Source: Pipra filicauda
Lineage: Eukaryota > Chordata > Aves > Passeriformes > Pipridae
Direction of reading: 5' to 3'
DNA length: 64,000 nucleotides
Assembly (NCBI RefSeq): GCF_003945595.2
Contig: NW_024104557.1
Location: forward strand, 558,001-622,000
This document shows positions 49,978 to 63,105 of this stretch, one piece after another. Under the pieces are notes generated by a model, which was not told where the DNA came from, did no database searches, and saw only the letters and a program-made list of their open reading frames with translations. The translations under genes and the position numbers were made by a program. Position 1 is the first letter of the stretch. The number at the start of each line of letters is the position of its first letter.

Positions 49978-50180
49978 TAGAATCAGAGAATTACAGAATA
50001 ATTTAGGTTGGAAAAGCCCCCTAAGATGATGGAATCCAACCATTCCCCAGCACTGCCAAGGCCACCACCGACCCATATCCCCAAGAGCCACATCCACATG
50101 GCTTTTATATCCCTTCAGGGACTCCACCACTGCCCTGGGCAGCTGTACCAGGGCTGGACAACCCTTTTGGTTCAATTAGG
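49978..50180 (-). mobile_element. CR1 LINE 3' fragment
   Basis: The 3' end (tagaatcagagaattacagaa) is at 49978 with tail 'ggttggaaaagccccctaag', then the 'ccccagcactgccaaggccacc' region. About 200 bases survive. Confidence 0.92.
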
Positions 50181-53100
50181 TCCCAAAGCTTCAGTTATTC
50201 TACACCATTTCTACATCTTCTTTGGGGCAGTAGCCAGTTTGGGTGGGTCCCTGGTGTATCAGGTTTAGAAGACTGGGGCATACTCATAATCTCCCCTCCA
50301 AACATGACCATGTGCTGCCTGATTTGATATCACACTATTCCCAAGCCATTTCCACTCCAGCATGGCCATCCCTGCACTTTCTGTGCAGTAAATCTTCCAG
50401 GGAGGCTTTTGCCCAAGGTGACTGTGGTATTGTTTGCAGTGCAAGGAGAGTTTTTTCAGAAGAACTTGACCCTGTTCACTAACCCCAGAGGATGTGAGGA
50501 AGGGAATTTGGACACCAGTTGGTACTGGGCTGATCCATCCTGAACTAAGGTGGATGTTGGAGCAGGTACCGGTCCAGTAGCAATGTCCTCACCCAAGGTG
50601 CAGTGGGTGAGGTGAGCACTGCTCAGCCAATTTACAACCCACTTGGGCTGCAACCTTTTCTCTCTTCAAAAGTTTGTTCTTTGACCACTTTTCTTTCATG
50701 TTTTTTCACATTTCAGAGGATGAAACCAGTTGTACACAGGGCTGGAGATCCTCCTTTATTTTGTGCCACCCCGATACCTGTGGGTCGCTTCATGCTAAGT
50801 TCATAATTAGGAAACCAATTTCCTTTGGCCAGTGGAAGGGGATTAAAGGGCTGCAGGTGTTGATTCAGAGCAGATGAATCAGACTATGATCTTCCCAAAT
50901 TCCCCATTCTGAGGAATAATTTTCTTCCGCAAACACCGTGCAATCCACTACCCGCATTTGTTAACTGCCTACAGTGGGATCTGTAGAATATCCCCAAGAA
51001 GGGATTTTCTTTACCAGAAAGAAATTTTCTGGGAAAAAATAAAGTTCCTTCAAAGCATTATTTCACTAAAATCCTTTTTTTTTCATTGTGGAAACCCCAC
51101 AGCAGAATCAATGATGCAATGTACCAGAGGCACTGTAGTCTGGCTGGTTCAGAACAAGGTTGTTCATTGGTTTAGTTTGTGTTTCGGGGTAGCCTGGGGG
51201 AGAAATCCTCAAACAGTCTCCAGCTTCCCTCTCCCGCAGACGTTTTGTACAATAAAAATAAAATAAAAAAAAGGCAGAGCATATCTGGCTTTGTGCTCCC
51301 CTTTTCAACCCTTTGGATCTATGAAAACTGAAATGTGCACAGAGCTATGGACTTCACTGGTGCTAAAGGAATAAGGACTGGCAACTTGATCCCCTGGTTT
51401 ACTGACCATTGCTCAGGTAACATTGACCTCAGATGCTCCATAGCCATGCAGTGGAGACTTGTCTGCCTGGCAGGCATGGCTCCTTGATTAAACATGTTGT
51501 GTTGAGCAGCTCTGTGTACAAAGAACTACGAGAAGGCAAATGATGAGATCTTTCCTGATGCAGCCAGGGAGACGCAGCCAAGTCTGCTGACGTAGGGATG
51601 GAGCACTATCAGCTTGCCCCAGCTGAGCATCTGGACCTTGTAATTTCCAACCCTCTTCATCTTGGCAGCTGTAAAATTGCATTAGTGGGATTGGAGGCAT
51701 CTGTGTTATGAATTTCAGCTGACTAACAATGGGCAAGGATCTTTCCCACACCCACCAGAGAGGTCCATGGACCACAGCTGGAAATGACTGGTAAGTCAAG
51801 ACTAGTGGTTCCCTACTTTCACTAATCCAAACACATGGAAGACTTCCAATTTCTCTGGAGTAAACAAAGGGAAACACCAAAGCCCATTATTTTCTATGGC
51901 TCTTTGTTCACGGAGTATTTTTAGTCCAGTTGATCATTTTTTTAATATATCCATAATGTTTGATTAAATACATTCATCAAAATGAAGACTCCAAACATTA
52001 CTCTGTCTAGCATGTCATCTCCTTGCAGTGCCAATTTTACGTGTCACTCTGAGAACCCAGGCACAGTTTTATTATGTTATTTTACCATCAGAGTTCAATA
52101 ATTTACAAAAAATCGTCACATCCCTCTCTCAGTTCTGGAACCAAAACTCTTCCCATCCATGGTCACTACTACTCTTCACACCTGTGAATACTAGCAAAAT
52201 GTGCAGAACTAGAGAGAGGAGACACAATATCTGCTTAGAAAAAAAATCCTGTACTTTCAGGATGCATTTATGATGCAGGAGGTGCTTGTCAGGCCACTTG
52301 GTGCTTTCCAGGCTCTATTTCAACCCCAAATCCAGTTCATCCATTCTTCAGGCTTGAACAGTTTGCTGAAGTAAAGCTGTGTAGGATACATAACATGTTT
52401 CATGATGCCCCTCGGACCTCAGAGTCCTGTTAGCAAGAGGGAGGAAAACTGTCTGCCTGCATCTGAGGCAAAGGGAATGCATGGAAACTGAGCAGGAATG
52501 CCTGGAGGAACATCAGGAAAAGCAGCTGGCCAGTGGCTGAAAATCAGCTGAATCTTCTGCAGTAAATCCACACCTAAATATTTATCAAGAGCTGAAGGTC
52601 AGACACCCCATGATATCACCACAACCACAGATAGTGTTTGTGGTAGAGCTCGTAATGCCCTCCATCCCAAACTGGGGTTTCTCCATCCACACAATTAATT
52701 TACCTTATTGCTGCTTGAAAATTCATTGGATCAGATGTGGCAAGTGCTATGTCAGGCATATAGGGAGTTTCCCTGTGGTCTGACTTATCTGTTGGGCAGC
52801 AGAGTTGCCCATATTTTAGTACCACAGCTGTTGCCAGGTTCAAGCTTGGACAGAAACACTGGATTAAGCAAAATATCACCTTTTTTTCTATTTCTATTCA
52901 CCTACTCCAATCCTTACTGCCATTCATGGGTTCTTCATCAAACTGACTTGAGACTTTAATATCCAAAAATAGCCTGCAACACCATTGGAGTTTTAAAAGT
53001 CCTCTATGGTTTCCTTTTGGAATCACTTGAAAACTCATTTTTAAAACTCCAAATCCTGAAGACCCATCTCATTCCTTGAGACTGCACTTCTTCTAAAACA

Positions 53101-55014
53101 GTGGCATGGGGACAGTGGCAGGGGAGGAAGGGAAGGACTTCACTTCAACATAATCTTGATGACTCCACTGCAACCGTGGAGCAATCCAGGCTAAAACAAC
53201 CCCCCCTTCCCTCCCTTTTTTTTTTTTTTTTCTTGGAAGTCACAAAGCCAGGCAACAGCACTAGTTTTGTTTGAGTGAAAGCAACAGATTTACTCTCTCC
53301 TGAGTTCAACCTCCAGGCTGTTTGGAGTTCTGAAACTCCAGCCTGGCAAAAGGCCAGCTCTAAATAATGGCTCATCATTTCATCTTGTTTCCAAAGAGAA
53401 AAAAAAAAACAACCAAAAACATAAATAAACAAAACATGAAAGCTCCACTCATCCTTTCTGTAATTCCAGGCATTGAAGTATTCAGGGCTGGCTTCTCCAG
53501 AATTTCCAGGAGGTAAAAGAACAAAGCAGATACAAGAAGAGGGGACACCGATACTCTTTGCTCTTCCCTGTTTCCCAGCAACTTCATATTAAACATTAGA
53601 AGGTGCAACGGGCTCTGTCTTCTTTTGCCTCATGTGGAGTTCAGCAGGTGGATGACAAAAACAAGGCATAAAGCCTAGCTTCAGGAAAATCTTCATTTAC
53701 AGCTCTTAAAACTGGTGTCTCCTAGAAGATGTCTGCAAGGGAACCAGACCACTTGTCCTTCTACATGTTGAAGCACCTCATCAGAAGGCTGAAACTCCCC
53801 TGAGCCCCCCATTTCCCTGGATCTTGCAGAACTCTCAGCCATCAGCTGGGATCGGGTGCTTGTCCAGCCCTGCCACCCAAACGCCCCATGTACCACCTTG
53901 AAGGATCCAAAAGTGTTTCTCAAGATGTAAACGGAGCAGAAGTGCAGCCACCCTGGGGTTAGGAACTCCAGAGAAGGAAACAACAAAAAAACCTCAATCC
54001 ATCTAAATCCTAAAATCTAGATGGAAGAACAAAATATCACATACTACAGTGAGTTTTATTTTCATTTCAGAGAAAGGTGCTAGCAGAGGTGGATGTTGAC
54101 TGGGTCTACCAGGGATTTACTGGTGCAGCTCTCTGCACAGAGTTCAAAGCTGCAAATTGACTTTACAAATCACAGGCCAGCTGCAAAGGAGGAGGAAAGA
54201 TGGCTCTGCTGATGCCTGTTTTAACCTTTAAAAGTAGATACTTATATGAAGCAGCAGCTGTTTCATCATGAAAGTTTACTTTATATGAGAAAACGTCAGT
54301 TTTTCTTGTGGAAGTGTCAGAGTGAGTAATATCACACAGTTTTCCTCATGTTTTCTCACAGGTTTTCTGTTTTAAAAACAGGCAATTCACTGAAATCAGG
54401 TGCTTCCTGTAAACAGTCTTGATTGCAGAAAATTGGTGTACTCCTGAATAGAAATCCAAAATAAACTTATTTTATCCAGTGGCGTTGTTGTCTTTGGCAA
54501 AGTTTGATCAACTGAAACGTGGAACAAAGGATTAAAAAAAAAAAAGGCATTCAGTTTTGTGCAGAACAAAATCCCGCTTCAGCAATAAATGACCAATCTG
54601 AATAATTACTTACAGGGCTGGAGTTCAGGTTTATGCCCCAGAATTGGTAGTGAGTTGAGGTCACCAAGGAGGTGTTGTGCACTCTGAAGGAGCACAGTGT
54701 TTACCTGCAGATGTGTAAGGAACCAAAGGGTCACCTGGAATAAGGAGGCTGCTCAGATTTACAGCAGCTATAATTTTTTTGTCCTTATCTTCATAGATTT
54801 ACACCATCACTCATCTATATTTTTTTTTCATGGCTTTGTCATGTGATTTCAGTGTCTGGTCTTTGCAGAGGCCTCTTAGTACATTGTGTTTGAGGTGAAT
54901 TGGAATACTTTGCCAGCCAGGGAGTAGTCTGTGGGATGGAGACTGGCACAGCTTGTGGAAGAAGAATGGTCCATGCAGGGACATGGGTGGGACAAGATGA
55001 ACCACGATGAGTCT
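50181..55014. other. Intergenic, nothing recognised
   Basis: 4.8 kb without a CR1 copy or credible exon. T-rich or A-rich runs occur at about 51077, 53217 and 53399. The segment 54870-55014 may be an older extension of the next CR1. Confidence 0.45.
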
Positions 55015-55193
55015 GAGGAAGTGCCCAAGGAAGTGGTGGAGGCACCATCCCTGTAAGCTTTAAAAAAACATGTGGATATGGTACTTGAGGACATGGTTTA
55101 GTAGTGAATGTAGTGGTGGTGCTGGTTGACAGTGGACTTGGTGATCTTGGAAGTCTTTTCCAAGCTCAGTGATTCTGTGGTTCTGTGACTCTA
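55015..55193 (+). mobile_element. Diverged CR1 LINE 3' fragment
   Basis: The order is 'ggaagtggtggaggcaccatcc', then 'acatgtggatatggtacttgaggacatgg', then 'gtgatcttggaagtcttttccaa' and the octamer end gtgattctgtggttctgtg. This matches the last part of CR1 of the 'gaaaagccccct' tail type, in sense orientation. The left edge is uncertain. Confidence 0.85.
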
Positions 55194-55942
55194 AGCTGGT
55201 CAGGTTTACCAGGCTCCACAGGGAGCCTGATGGAAGGGGAACAAAGCAGCAGAAGGGATGTATGAACAAGGAGGAATGTGGTTGGGAGCACAGCAAAGAT
55301 GAGACAAGAGGATATGGCAGGTTTAGGATAACACTGTTGTGATAGTGAGGTCACTGCTCGTTGGAGCCGAGGGTTTGTGTTCATGAACCCTGGAAGTGCT
55401 CTCAGAAAATTGGAAAGGGAATATCAGAGGAACTTAGAAAGACTGTGTAGAGATGGATATATGTGCTTGCATCTCTCTACCTGGTTAGGATAGAAAGTTA
55501 AAAAGTGCAAGATCTGTACAGGTTGCTGTGGGACAAATGGGAAAAAAACATTCTTGTTTTGTTCATAAAAATAACTGCTGGTTGCTACAGCTGCTGCCTG
55601 CCTCCAAATCCACTCCAGCCCTCAGGGATGAAGCTCTTTCTCTTCTCCTTGCTTTGCTGCAAATCAAGGTATCTCTTCTTGGCTTTGTAAGATCCCATTG
55701 GAGGACCCAGGTGCTTCCTCTGGCAACAGCAGAAATACTAGTGTTAGTGATTCACAAGCTTCAGCTCTGTCCTCTGAGCAGCTCCCGGGGCCCATCGTGT
55801 CTACAAGCACAGAAGTTCATCACCAGCTTGTGTTTCTCCTTTTGCAACATGAGAGGATGAAGACAAGTCTCTTTTTCTGCCACCTCCTGCAGCTGGGGAG
55901 GGTCAACCTTGTGCACTTCAGGCACTGGTTTGTGCTGGGGCC

Positions 55943-56618
55943 ACCCAGCTGGGAAGCAGCTTGTCAGGAAAGGACCTGGGGATATTCGTGACATCAAGGT
56001 GACCATGATCCAGCAATATGTCCTTGTGACAAAAAAGACCAACAGTGTCCTGGTCTGTGTTAGACAAAGCATTACCAGCAGGGCAAGGGAGGTAGGTGAT
56101 CATTCCTGGAGTGCTGTGTCCAGTTCTGGGACAAGTACAGGGAAGAGCTGTAATCCAGTGAAGAGCCACAAAGCTGATGAAGGCACTGGAGCACCTCTGC
56201 TGTGAGAAAAGACTGAGGGAGCTGGGACAGCTCAGCCTGGAGAAGAGAAGGCTCCGGGGGTCTCATCAAAGTCCATCAACACCTGCAGGGAGGGTACAGA
56301 GAGGACGGAGCCAGGCTCTTCCCAGTGGTGCCCAGTGACAGGACAAGGGACAATGGGCACACACTGAGACACAGGAGGGTCCCTCTGAACGTCAGGGAAC
56401 ACATTTTTACAGTGAGAATGACTGAGCACCGGTACAGGTTTCCCAGGGATGTTGTGGAGGGTCTATACTTGGAGATATTATAAAGCCTGGACATGGCTCA
56501 GGGAAATGAGCTCTTGGTGACCATGCTTGGGGGGGGTGTGATGGACAGGATGACCTCCAGAGCTCCCTTCCACCCTTAAACCACTCCATCACCATGGAAA
56601 CTGTGATTCCATGGCAGT
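55943..56618 (+). mobile_element. CR1 LINE, longest recognisable recent-type copy
   Basis: About 675 bases. It starts 'gctgggaagcagcttgtcagg' (ORF2 text LESSL..KDLG), runs through 'gtgctgtgtccagttctggg' (YCVQFW), 'ctcagcctggagaagagaagg' (LSLEKRR), 'gtgacaggacaagggacaatgg' (SDRTRGN), and ends 'ctcccttccacccttaaacc'. Frameshifts break the reading frame. It carries more of ORF2 than other copies here. Confidence 0.93.
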
Positions 56619-57514
56619 TTCACACAGCATCCCCAACCCTCTTCCTTTGGATTGACTGATGTCCGTGCATCGACACTTGCAGAGCACACAAATGAAATAA
56701 TAAGACATTAACATAGAAATTCATGCTCTTGTTCCAGTCTCAATTCCACTGGCACAAACCTGGAATTGCATTACTGAAAACTGTGCAACAAAGAACTGAG
56801 ACGAGAACAGAATCTGACCCATTTGACTAACATCTACCTGGTCCTAAAAAGATGCAACTATGTTTTTCTTGCCAAATCTGAATGCTATTTTCTTTTCTTC
56901 TCCTTGTTCTTTCTCCTCCATCATAACCTGAATTTCTGGAGTACAGGTAAGAAAGTTCAGAGAGACAGCTGTGTGCTGTGGGTGGGAGTGTGGGTGTGAT
57001 ATATGAACACCACACAGGCAAACAGGTATATGAAAAATAGTATAAGTAAAACACTGACAGCCTCTTTTTGTAGCCTCCTCCATCACTGCATCTTACAACT
57101 CAGTGAGATTATGTTGCACAATGTTTGACATCAGTTTGATACACGTTGTTCCCATGGCAACAGGTCTTTCTCACACTTTTTGTTTTGCTTTGGTTATTTC
57201 TTGAAATCTGTTATTCTTCTTCAGGAACTAACATTTTCTCAGGGATGCTTATCCCCTCCCTCATCTTTTCAAAGGAATTAAGCTCTATAGTGAAAAGTTC
57301 TTAGCCTAAATGATATTGCATTCTTTTATAATTTTCTAGTGTTCTTCTGCTTTTATTTGACAATACAGAGTAAGAAGACAAAAAAATCCCTAAAAACTTG
57401 GCAAAAAATAAAAGCCTGCTTTATCCTGGTGCAGGGGAAGAGCTCACTGAACACCATGTGCTGAGGCAATAGAGAGTGTTGTGTGTGCTGTGGGGTAGGA
57501 CTTGTGGAGAGACA
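56619..57514. other. Intergenic, nothing recognised
   Basis: About 0.9 kb between two same-strand CR1 copies. No exon or repeat is recognised. Confidence 0.5.
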
Positions 57515-57647
57515 CCAAGACTGCCAGAGTTCAAAAAGAGTTTGGACAACACTCTCAGGCATATGGTGGGATTTTTGGGATAGTCCTGTGCAGAGCTGGG
57601 AGTCGGACTTGATTACCCCTGTGGATATTCTTTGGTTCTATGATTGT
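57515..57647 (+). mobile_element. CR1 LINE 3' fragment
   Basis: The segment reads 'agttcaaaaagagtttggacaacactctcaggcatatggtggg', then 'cagagctgggagtcggacttgat' and the end 'ttctatgattgtg'. It is the sense version of the tail type seen antisense at 11.9 and 43.9 kb. Confidence 0.87.
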
Positions 57648-58931
57648 GCTAGCCCTCCTCTGTCACTGATGGAGAGCAGAAGAAATGCCTTATTACCATC
57701 CAAAATCTGGATTTCAGCTCCTCAGTCAAAGCAGGGAATCACTTCTCTGCTTTTTCATGTTCTGACCATGCAAAGCTTTTTCCTTAAATGATATCCCACA
57801 ACATCACCCTTTCACGCTTCATCCCCATGTCATTATTAAAACCAAATTCAGCCTCAGTGCAGACTGCACAGACATGTGAGGTATATGTGAGGAAGTTTAT
57901 TTCATGACCCCTGATGTTTTTGATAACCTACAGGCTCTCTCTGCCTCCCTTTTCTGTTCCATCAGAAGGAAAAATACAACAGTGGGACTGTCATGTTTCT
58001 GTGAGGGGAAAAATACACAGCTGAGAAACACAGAATTTGGTGGTTGGACACGTGATTGTGTCTGTTAGCAGGAACACCAGAACTAAGCCAAGGGTTTTTA
58101 TTTAATGACATAAATATGAATTTGGGATCCATCCTTCCCAGGCTGCCACAGCACAAGCATGTCACCAAATGGCCAGGCTGAGGATGCCAAGGGGTCCATC
58201 TGAAGCGTGTGAAGGGGGTGGACACCAGAGGGAAGGGGAAGGGGGAAGGTGTCCCCAAGGGAACAAACACACAGTGTATCAGGAAACGTTTCATAGCAGT
58301 GAAAGCTGCTCAGCTGCAGAGCCAGCTCCCAGAGGAAGTCCTCTTGGAGGGTCTCCAAACTGTTGCATGGGGGGTGCAGAAGCTGCATGAGAACACACTT
58401 TGGGTAATGTTATTAATGATCATGGTTTTCATGATGGCACTAAACAAACCAGTGCAGTAAAGATAATGATTAGAAACTTCTGCACGAACACAAGGGTTAG
58501 AAAGAGCCATAGCCAGGCTGGACAGGGTGCAGTAACACACCTTCCCTTCCCTCATGCTTTTCAATGTACTTCCCCAAAGAGATCAACACTCACATCCCTG
58601 TCCCCCCCCCCAAAAAAAAGCAGGTTAGAGAGGTCTGGTGGGGTTTGTAGAGCTGACTCCTGGCATTCATGGCACGACCTTCTGGAACGCAGCCTTGGAA
58701 ACCTTCCAGCAGCATCCAGATCTCTGGGACAGGGTGACTGAATGCCCCTGGGAGGTGATGCTTTCTGGCTAACAAGCACAAGTTGCATGTGGGAATGGGG
58801 TGAAATACTTAGGAAGAAAGAAAAAAGGTGGGATTAAAAAAAGAGTGTTTAAAGATGGGAGCAACTGCCTTGCTGAAGTAACTGCCTGGGCAGCTGGAGA
58901 CCTCCTTAGCAAATGTCCTATTCTTTGCCTG
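57648..58931. other. Intergenic, nothing recognised
   Basis: About 1.3 kb with no supported gene. A C-run then A-run (cccccccccc and aaaaaaaa) occurs near 58602-58619. Confidence 0.5.
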
Positions 58932-59235
58932 TCATAGACTCATAGATTTGTTGAGGTTGAAAAAGACTTCCAAGATCATCGAGTCCAACCACCCCCCAGC
59001 ACTGCCAAAGCCACCACTAAACCATGTCCCCAAGTGCCACATCTACCTCTTTTTTTAACACTTCCACAGGTAATGACTCCAGCACTGCCCTGGGCACTGT
59101 TCCAATGTTTGACAATCCTTTTGTAAAAAAGTTTTCCCTGATATCCAATCTAATCCTCTCAAGGCACACCTTGAGTTTGTGTCCTCTTGTTCTATTTCTT
59201 CTTACCTGGGAGAAAAGACCAGCTCTCATTTGGTG
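58932..59235 (-). mobile_element. CR1 LINE, 5'-truncated
   Basis: The 3' end (tcatagactcatagatttg) is near 58932 with tail 'ttgaaaaagacttccaagatcatc'. A minus frame retains IRLDIRENFFTKGL and related ORF2 C-terminal text. About 300 bases survive. Confidence 0.93.
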
Positions 59236-62200
59236 ACTGATTATAACTTCATCCCCAAATTCAGTCCCTCAGATCTTTGCTCCAAATAAGCAGCTGCAGA
59301 GTGGGTAATGAGTAGAGGCATTGGAAAAAGGTTTATTAACAAAAGACACTTGAAAAAATAAAAGAAGAACTCCTGTGAATAGTAAGTTTTGCACTTTTGC
59401 AGGCTCATTGCTCTCCTTACTATTTGTTGAAAGTGATAAAATCAGCTGCTTTGTTCAACCCCAGAATGAGGAATTTCCACATAATTTTTGAAAGCTCACA
59501 GGGCAGTTATAAGACAAGAAAAACCAAAAAATTTCTCGTGCTGATCTCCAGGAAAAATGTCTTTCCTGACAGTCTCAGCTCACTTAGTGGGTCTTCCTGG
59601 ACCTGTCCCATCAAGAAGCTTCCACATGAAGAGGTGGAAATGCCCTTTTTTTTGTGGAATAACTTTGTGTGGCAAATGAGGCACAAGCAGAGGAGCAAGG
59701 ATGTGATGGGACAGGAGCTCTGTATTCAGCAATCTGGTGTTTTTCTTATTCTCCTCCAGTTTCAGGCATTTTCATTATGTATTGCAAACAGTGGCTCAGA
59801 ACTTGGTATAGCATCTGCAACATTTTCTTTTTTTTTTTTTTTTTGCCCCAGAAAAATGAGAAAGATGAACTTTGGAGGCTGAAGGTATCTGGATTTGAAC
59901 CTTTCAGTGTTCAAATGTTTAATGGCTTAACACAAGAAATTTAATTGGTATCCTTATACCTTCCCTAAATGCAGTTTGTCAAAAGGGAAACTCAACAGAA
60001 GACATGCTCTGTGCAAGCTGTCCTTTCATGTCCCCCAGGGCTTGCTGTAAAATCCATTCACCCATCTTTGGCACTGGCAGGGTCCTCTTAACGATGGGTG
60101 TGGCCAGCACTCAAATGCCATTTATTCTTACAACACTCCTGTAAGGCAGAGCAGGCACTGGAACAGAGATATCACTGAGCACTATAGAAACCAAGGACAA
60201 AGTCACTAACTCCCTAAGGCATGTGGCTAAATTTTGCCTTTTTAGGCAATTAAGAGGCCAGAGAGGACTTTACTGTTTCTTTTTCTCCTCAGAAAACCTA
60301 TGACAATTTAAATTCCGCTTCTCAGCCTAGCTGCAGATGTGATTGAGGATCTCCACAAAACTATCTCAAGGCTAAATAATCCTGGGATTCAGGGAGTAGT
60401 TCTTTCTGTCCATGCTGCCCCCTGGGTGTGATCATATCACGTTTAGAGACTGACAGCACTGAGTGGAGCCAAGAGCAGTAGCCATGTTCCCTTTCCTTCA
60501 TATCCAAGAGTAATTGCACTGGAATCTTTTTTTTAAGCGGTGGTTTGGGTCTTGAAGCTCTCCCCTCTCTGGGAATGTCTTCCTTAAACCTGAGCTTCTA
60601 ATCTCTCTCTCCAAAACTCCAAAAACATTGTCCAGGACACTGGACAACAATAGGCTGGGACATCCTTGTGAACCTTTCCATCCTTTAGAGTGGGACACCA
60701 GCCATGGAACACTGAAAAGGAGAGGAAGAGAAGCTGCAGGCATAAGACCAGTCCCTGGCTTAGCAGCACACTGTAGTGAGCCCTGAGCACCTTCGACTGA
60801 GCTGGCACCAAAAAAAATCAATGTCTTTTTCCATCACTTCACTGACAACTGCACATTGTCACAGACACTGCTTAACAGCTGGTTCTGGTGAGCATGGAGG
60901 GATGGGGACAGACAATTTGGGAGAAAAACAGCCAGGAGAGGAAAAAATAAATAATTTTTAAAAAGCACCTTATTAGTATGTCCAGGTTTTATGGATAGGG
61001 AGTGCCAAGCAGGAGTTTCTTTCAGTCTGTTCCTACCTGTGAGTTACCAGCCTTGCTCTCAGCAACTTTCTCCCATGGCCCAGCATGATTTAATTAGGAA
61101 GCCTCCTCTATGTGCCCACATTTATTGGGCAGAGTTTTATAGCAACATGGAAAATAGGTGTTTTGTGGCCCCCTCCAGATTGCATCTGCCATGGTTCAGG
61201 GAATCACAGAATGCTTGGAATGGGAAGAGACCCTGGGCAAACATTTCCTGTGCAATTAAACAGAAATAGCTCAGGTCCAAGTGAGCTGAACAATTCAACT
61301 CTGCAATGTGAACATAACTAGCAAGCTAATCTTAGAGGCAGTGATGTGTCCTGACACACTCCATTCCCTAACTCCTGTTCACAGATACATCATAAAATCT
61401 GCTGAAATCATCCTGTGCCACAGTGAAATTGAGTATTTCCTTTACCCAGGTCCTTTAGGTCTAATCTGCATTTTTGGGGAGCTGGCCCAAAGAGATTGGT
61501 GATGCTGCTATTGCAAGGTATAAGGTAAGAAAATAGCTTTAGCAGCTGCCCCCTAAGAAATCTTTGCCTTTTATCAGGACAATGAATATTAGCAGTTTAT
61601 TAAGACATGCAACCTAGGTTTTTGCTAATTCATCACATGGATGTGAAAACAACATCAGCCCATGATACAGGACATTACAAATAGTTGTGACTCATTACAG
61701 GTTTTTATCTTCCTCTGAAGATAGCACTGATCAGAGGATGAAGCCTAATAACAGTGGTGGGAGTCTGGGGAGGAGAAAAGAGAGCCTCCATGAATTAATT
61801 ACACTCAGATCAGTTTTCCTCCGTGATCTTGCAGGCAGTGAAGGTGTTGTGTGACTTTAAACCTCCTCCTCCTAGTATCCCACCCTTCCCTGCTTGGAAA
61901 TTCCTCATCTGCAGAAACCTTGATAGGTACACAGTGAAATGGCTCAGGTTTAAAGATCAGGGAAGGCAATGTCTGTGCCATTTATGGCTTGACTTCTACC
62001 AAAATGAACTTATTTGTCTAAATTAGGTGTACAGTCAAGTATAAATAGATCCTGTCTAGACAGGCAATGTAATAGAGAAGTGAAATAAAAGGTTTTAACT
62101 GTACCAGGCTCCTGATCTTAGTATACCAACTTAGGGACCTTTCCAGAACCAGGCCATTGAGAGGGGAAAGTGGAAACGGTTCACTATGAATCCAACTGAT

Positions 62201-62959
62201 AGTTTTCTGTTCCTGGAATTGAAAGAATCTGGCAGATTAGACCCAAAATAGAGGTGGATGACAAAACCAGTGCAATAGCAAAGGTAAACAGCCCACTGGG
62301 TGACTGATTCTGTGCCCAAATCCCCATGTCAGGAGTCAGCTCAGTGTAGTACCGTGACACAAAGAGCACAGTGAAGAAACTTCATTGCAATGTCTCTGCT
62401 GATTTAAATCACAGCATTTCAGATGTTGGGCAGCTGAAGTGAGAGTGAACTGTTGACAGGCTGATCAACTGTGGAGTTCAAACACAGGTACGTTTTCTTT
62501 GTCCATCCTGGATCACCTTTCCAGGCTGTTTCAGGGCAGGAAGTTTCCCATAACTAAACAAGGACAGACAAGAACAGTAACATCATCAACAAACATGGTG
62601 TCATTGAACCCTTAAATATAACAAGAGTTCATAGGCAGTAGGATCCAGCTTGCACCTTCTTCCAACTTATCTTCCCCCTTTCCCAAGGAGAAAGGATACT
62701 TCCTTCACTTGTGACTTTATTCCTCTCCTGAAGGAAACAGTATTTTTCGACAAGGGGCATAAACATCAGCATTTTCCTGTGTCTGCCTGGCTGAATGAAC
62801 AGTTTCCTCCAGGGATTTAAAAGTGCAGCATTAAAAGGGTCAATATAACATCTCCACAGGGTTATGGTGGAGGAACCATTGAGCAGCATGAAGCTGTTGT
62901 ATGTATGGCCAGTGCCATGCTCTGACATACTGAGAGAGGATTTTCAGATGGGTTGTATT
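59236..62959. other. Intergenic, mostly unrecognised
   Basis: 3.7 kb without credible exons. It includes a 17-base T run at about 59828, a MIR-like fragment at 60095-60235, and a possible tiny CR1 tail at 61199-61230 (gaatcacagaatgcttgg). The segment 61540-61740 is AT-rich and repeat-free, a possible conserved element. Confidence 0.45.
60095..60235 (+). mobile_element. Possible MIR-type SINE fragment
   Basis: 'gccatttattcttacaacactcctgtaaggcag' closely parallels the MIR segment 'ttattcttacaacaaccctgtgaggtag'. It is followed in order by 'ccaaggacaaagtcac' and 'aaggcatgtggcta', resembling 'caaggtcacacagcta'. The core match is better than in the other two MIR candidates. Confidence 0.5.
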
Positions 62960-63105
62960 ATAGAATCATAAAATCATAGAATATGCTGAATTGGAAGAGG
63001 TCCACAAGGATCATCAAGTCCAGCTCATGACCCTTCACAGGACATCCCCAAAAATAACACCAATGTGCTGAGAACATGGTCTGGATGCTTGTTGAACTCA
63101 TTACA
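62960..63105 (-). mobile_element. CR1 LINE 3' fragment
   Basis: The 3' end (tagaatcataaaatcatagaa) is at 62960, with tail 'tatgctgaattggaagaggtccacaagg'. Downstream antisense text covers the last part of CR1. It belongs to the same type as the copies at 11.9 and 43.9 kb. Confidence 0.92.

Noticed and set aside
61199..61230. Possible tiny CR1 tail (gaatcacagaatgcttgg)
   Set aside because: Too short and diverged to list as a separate element.
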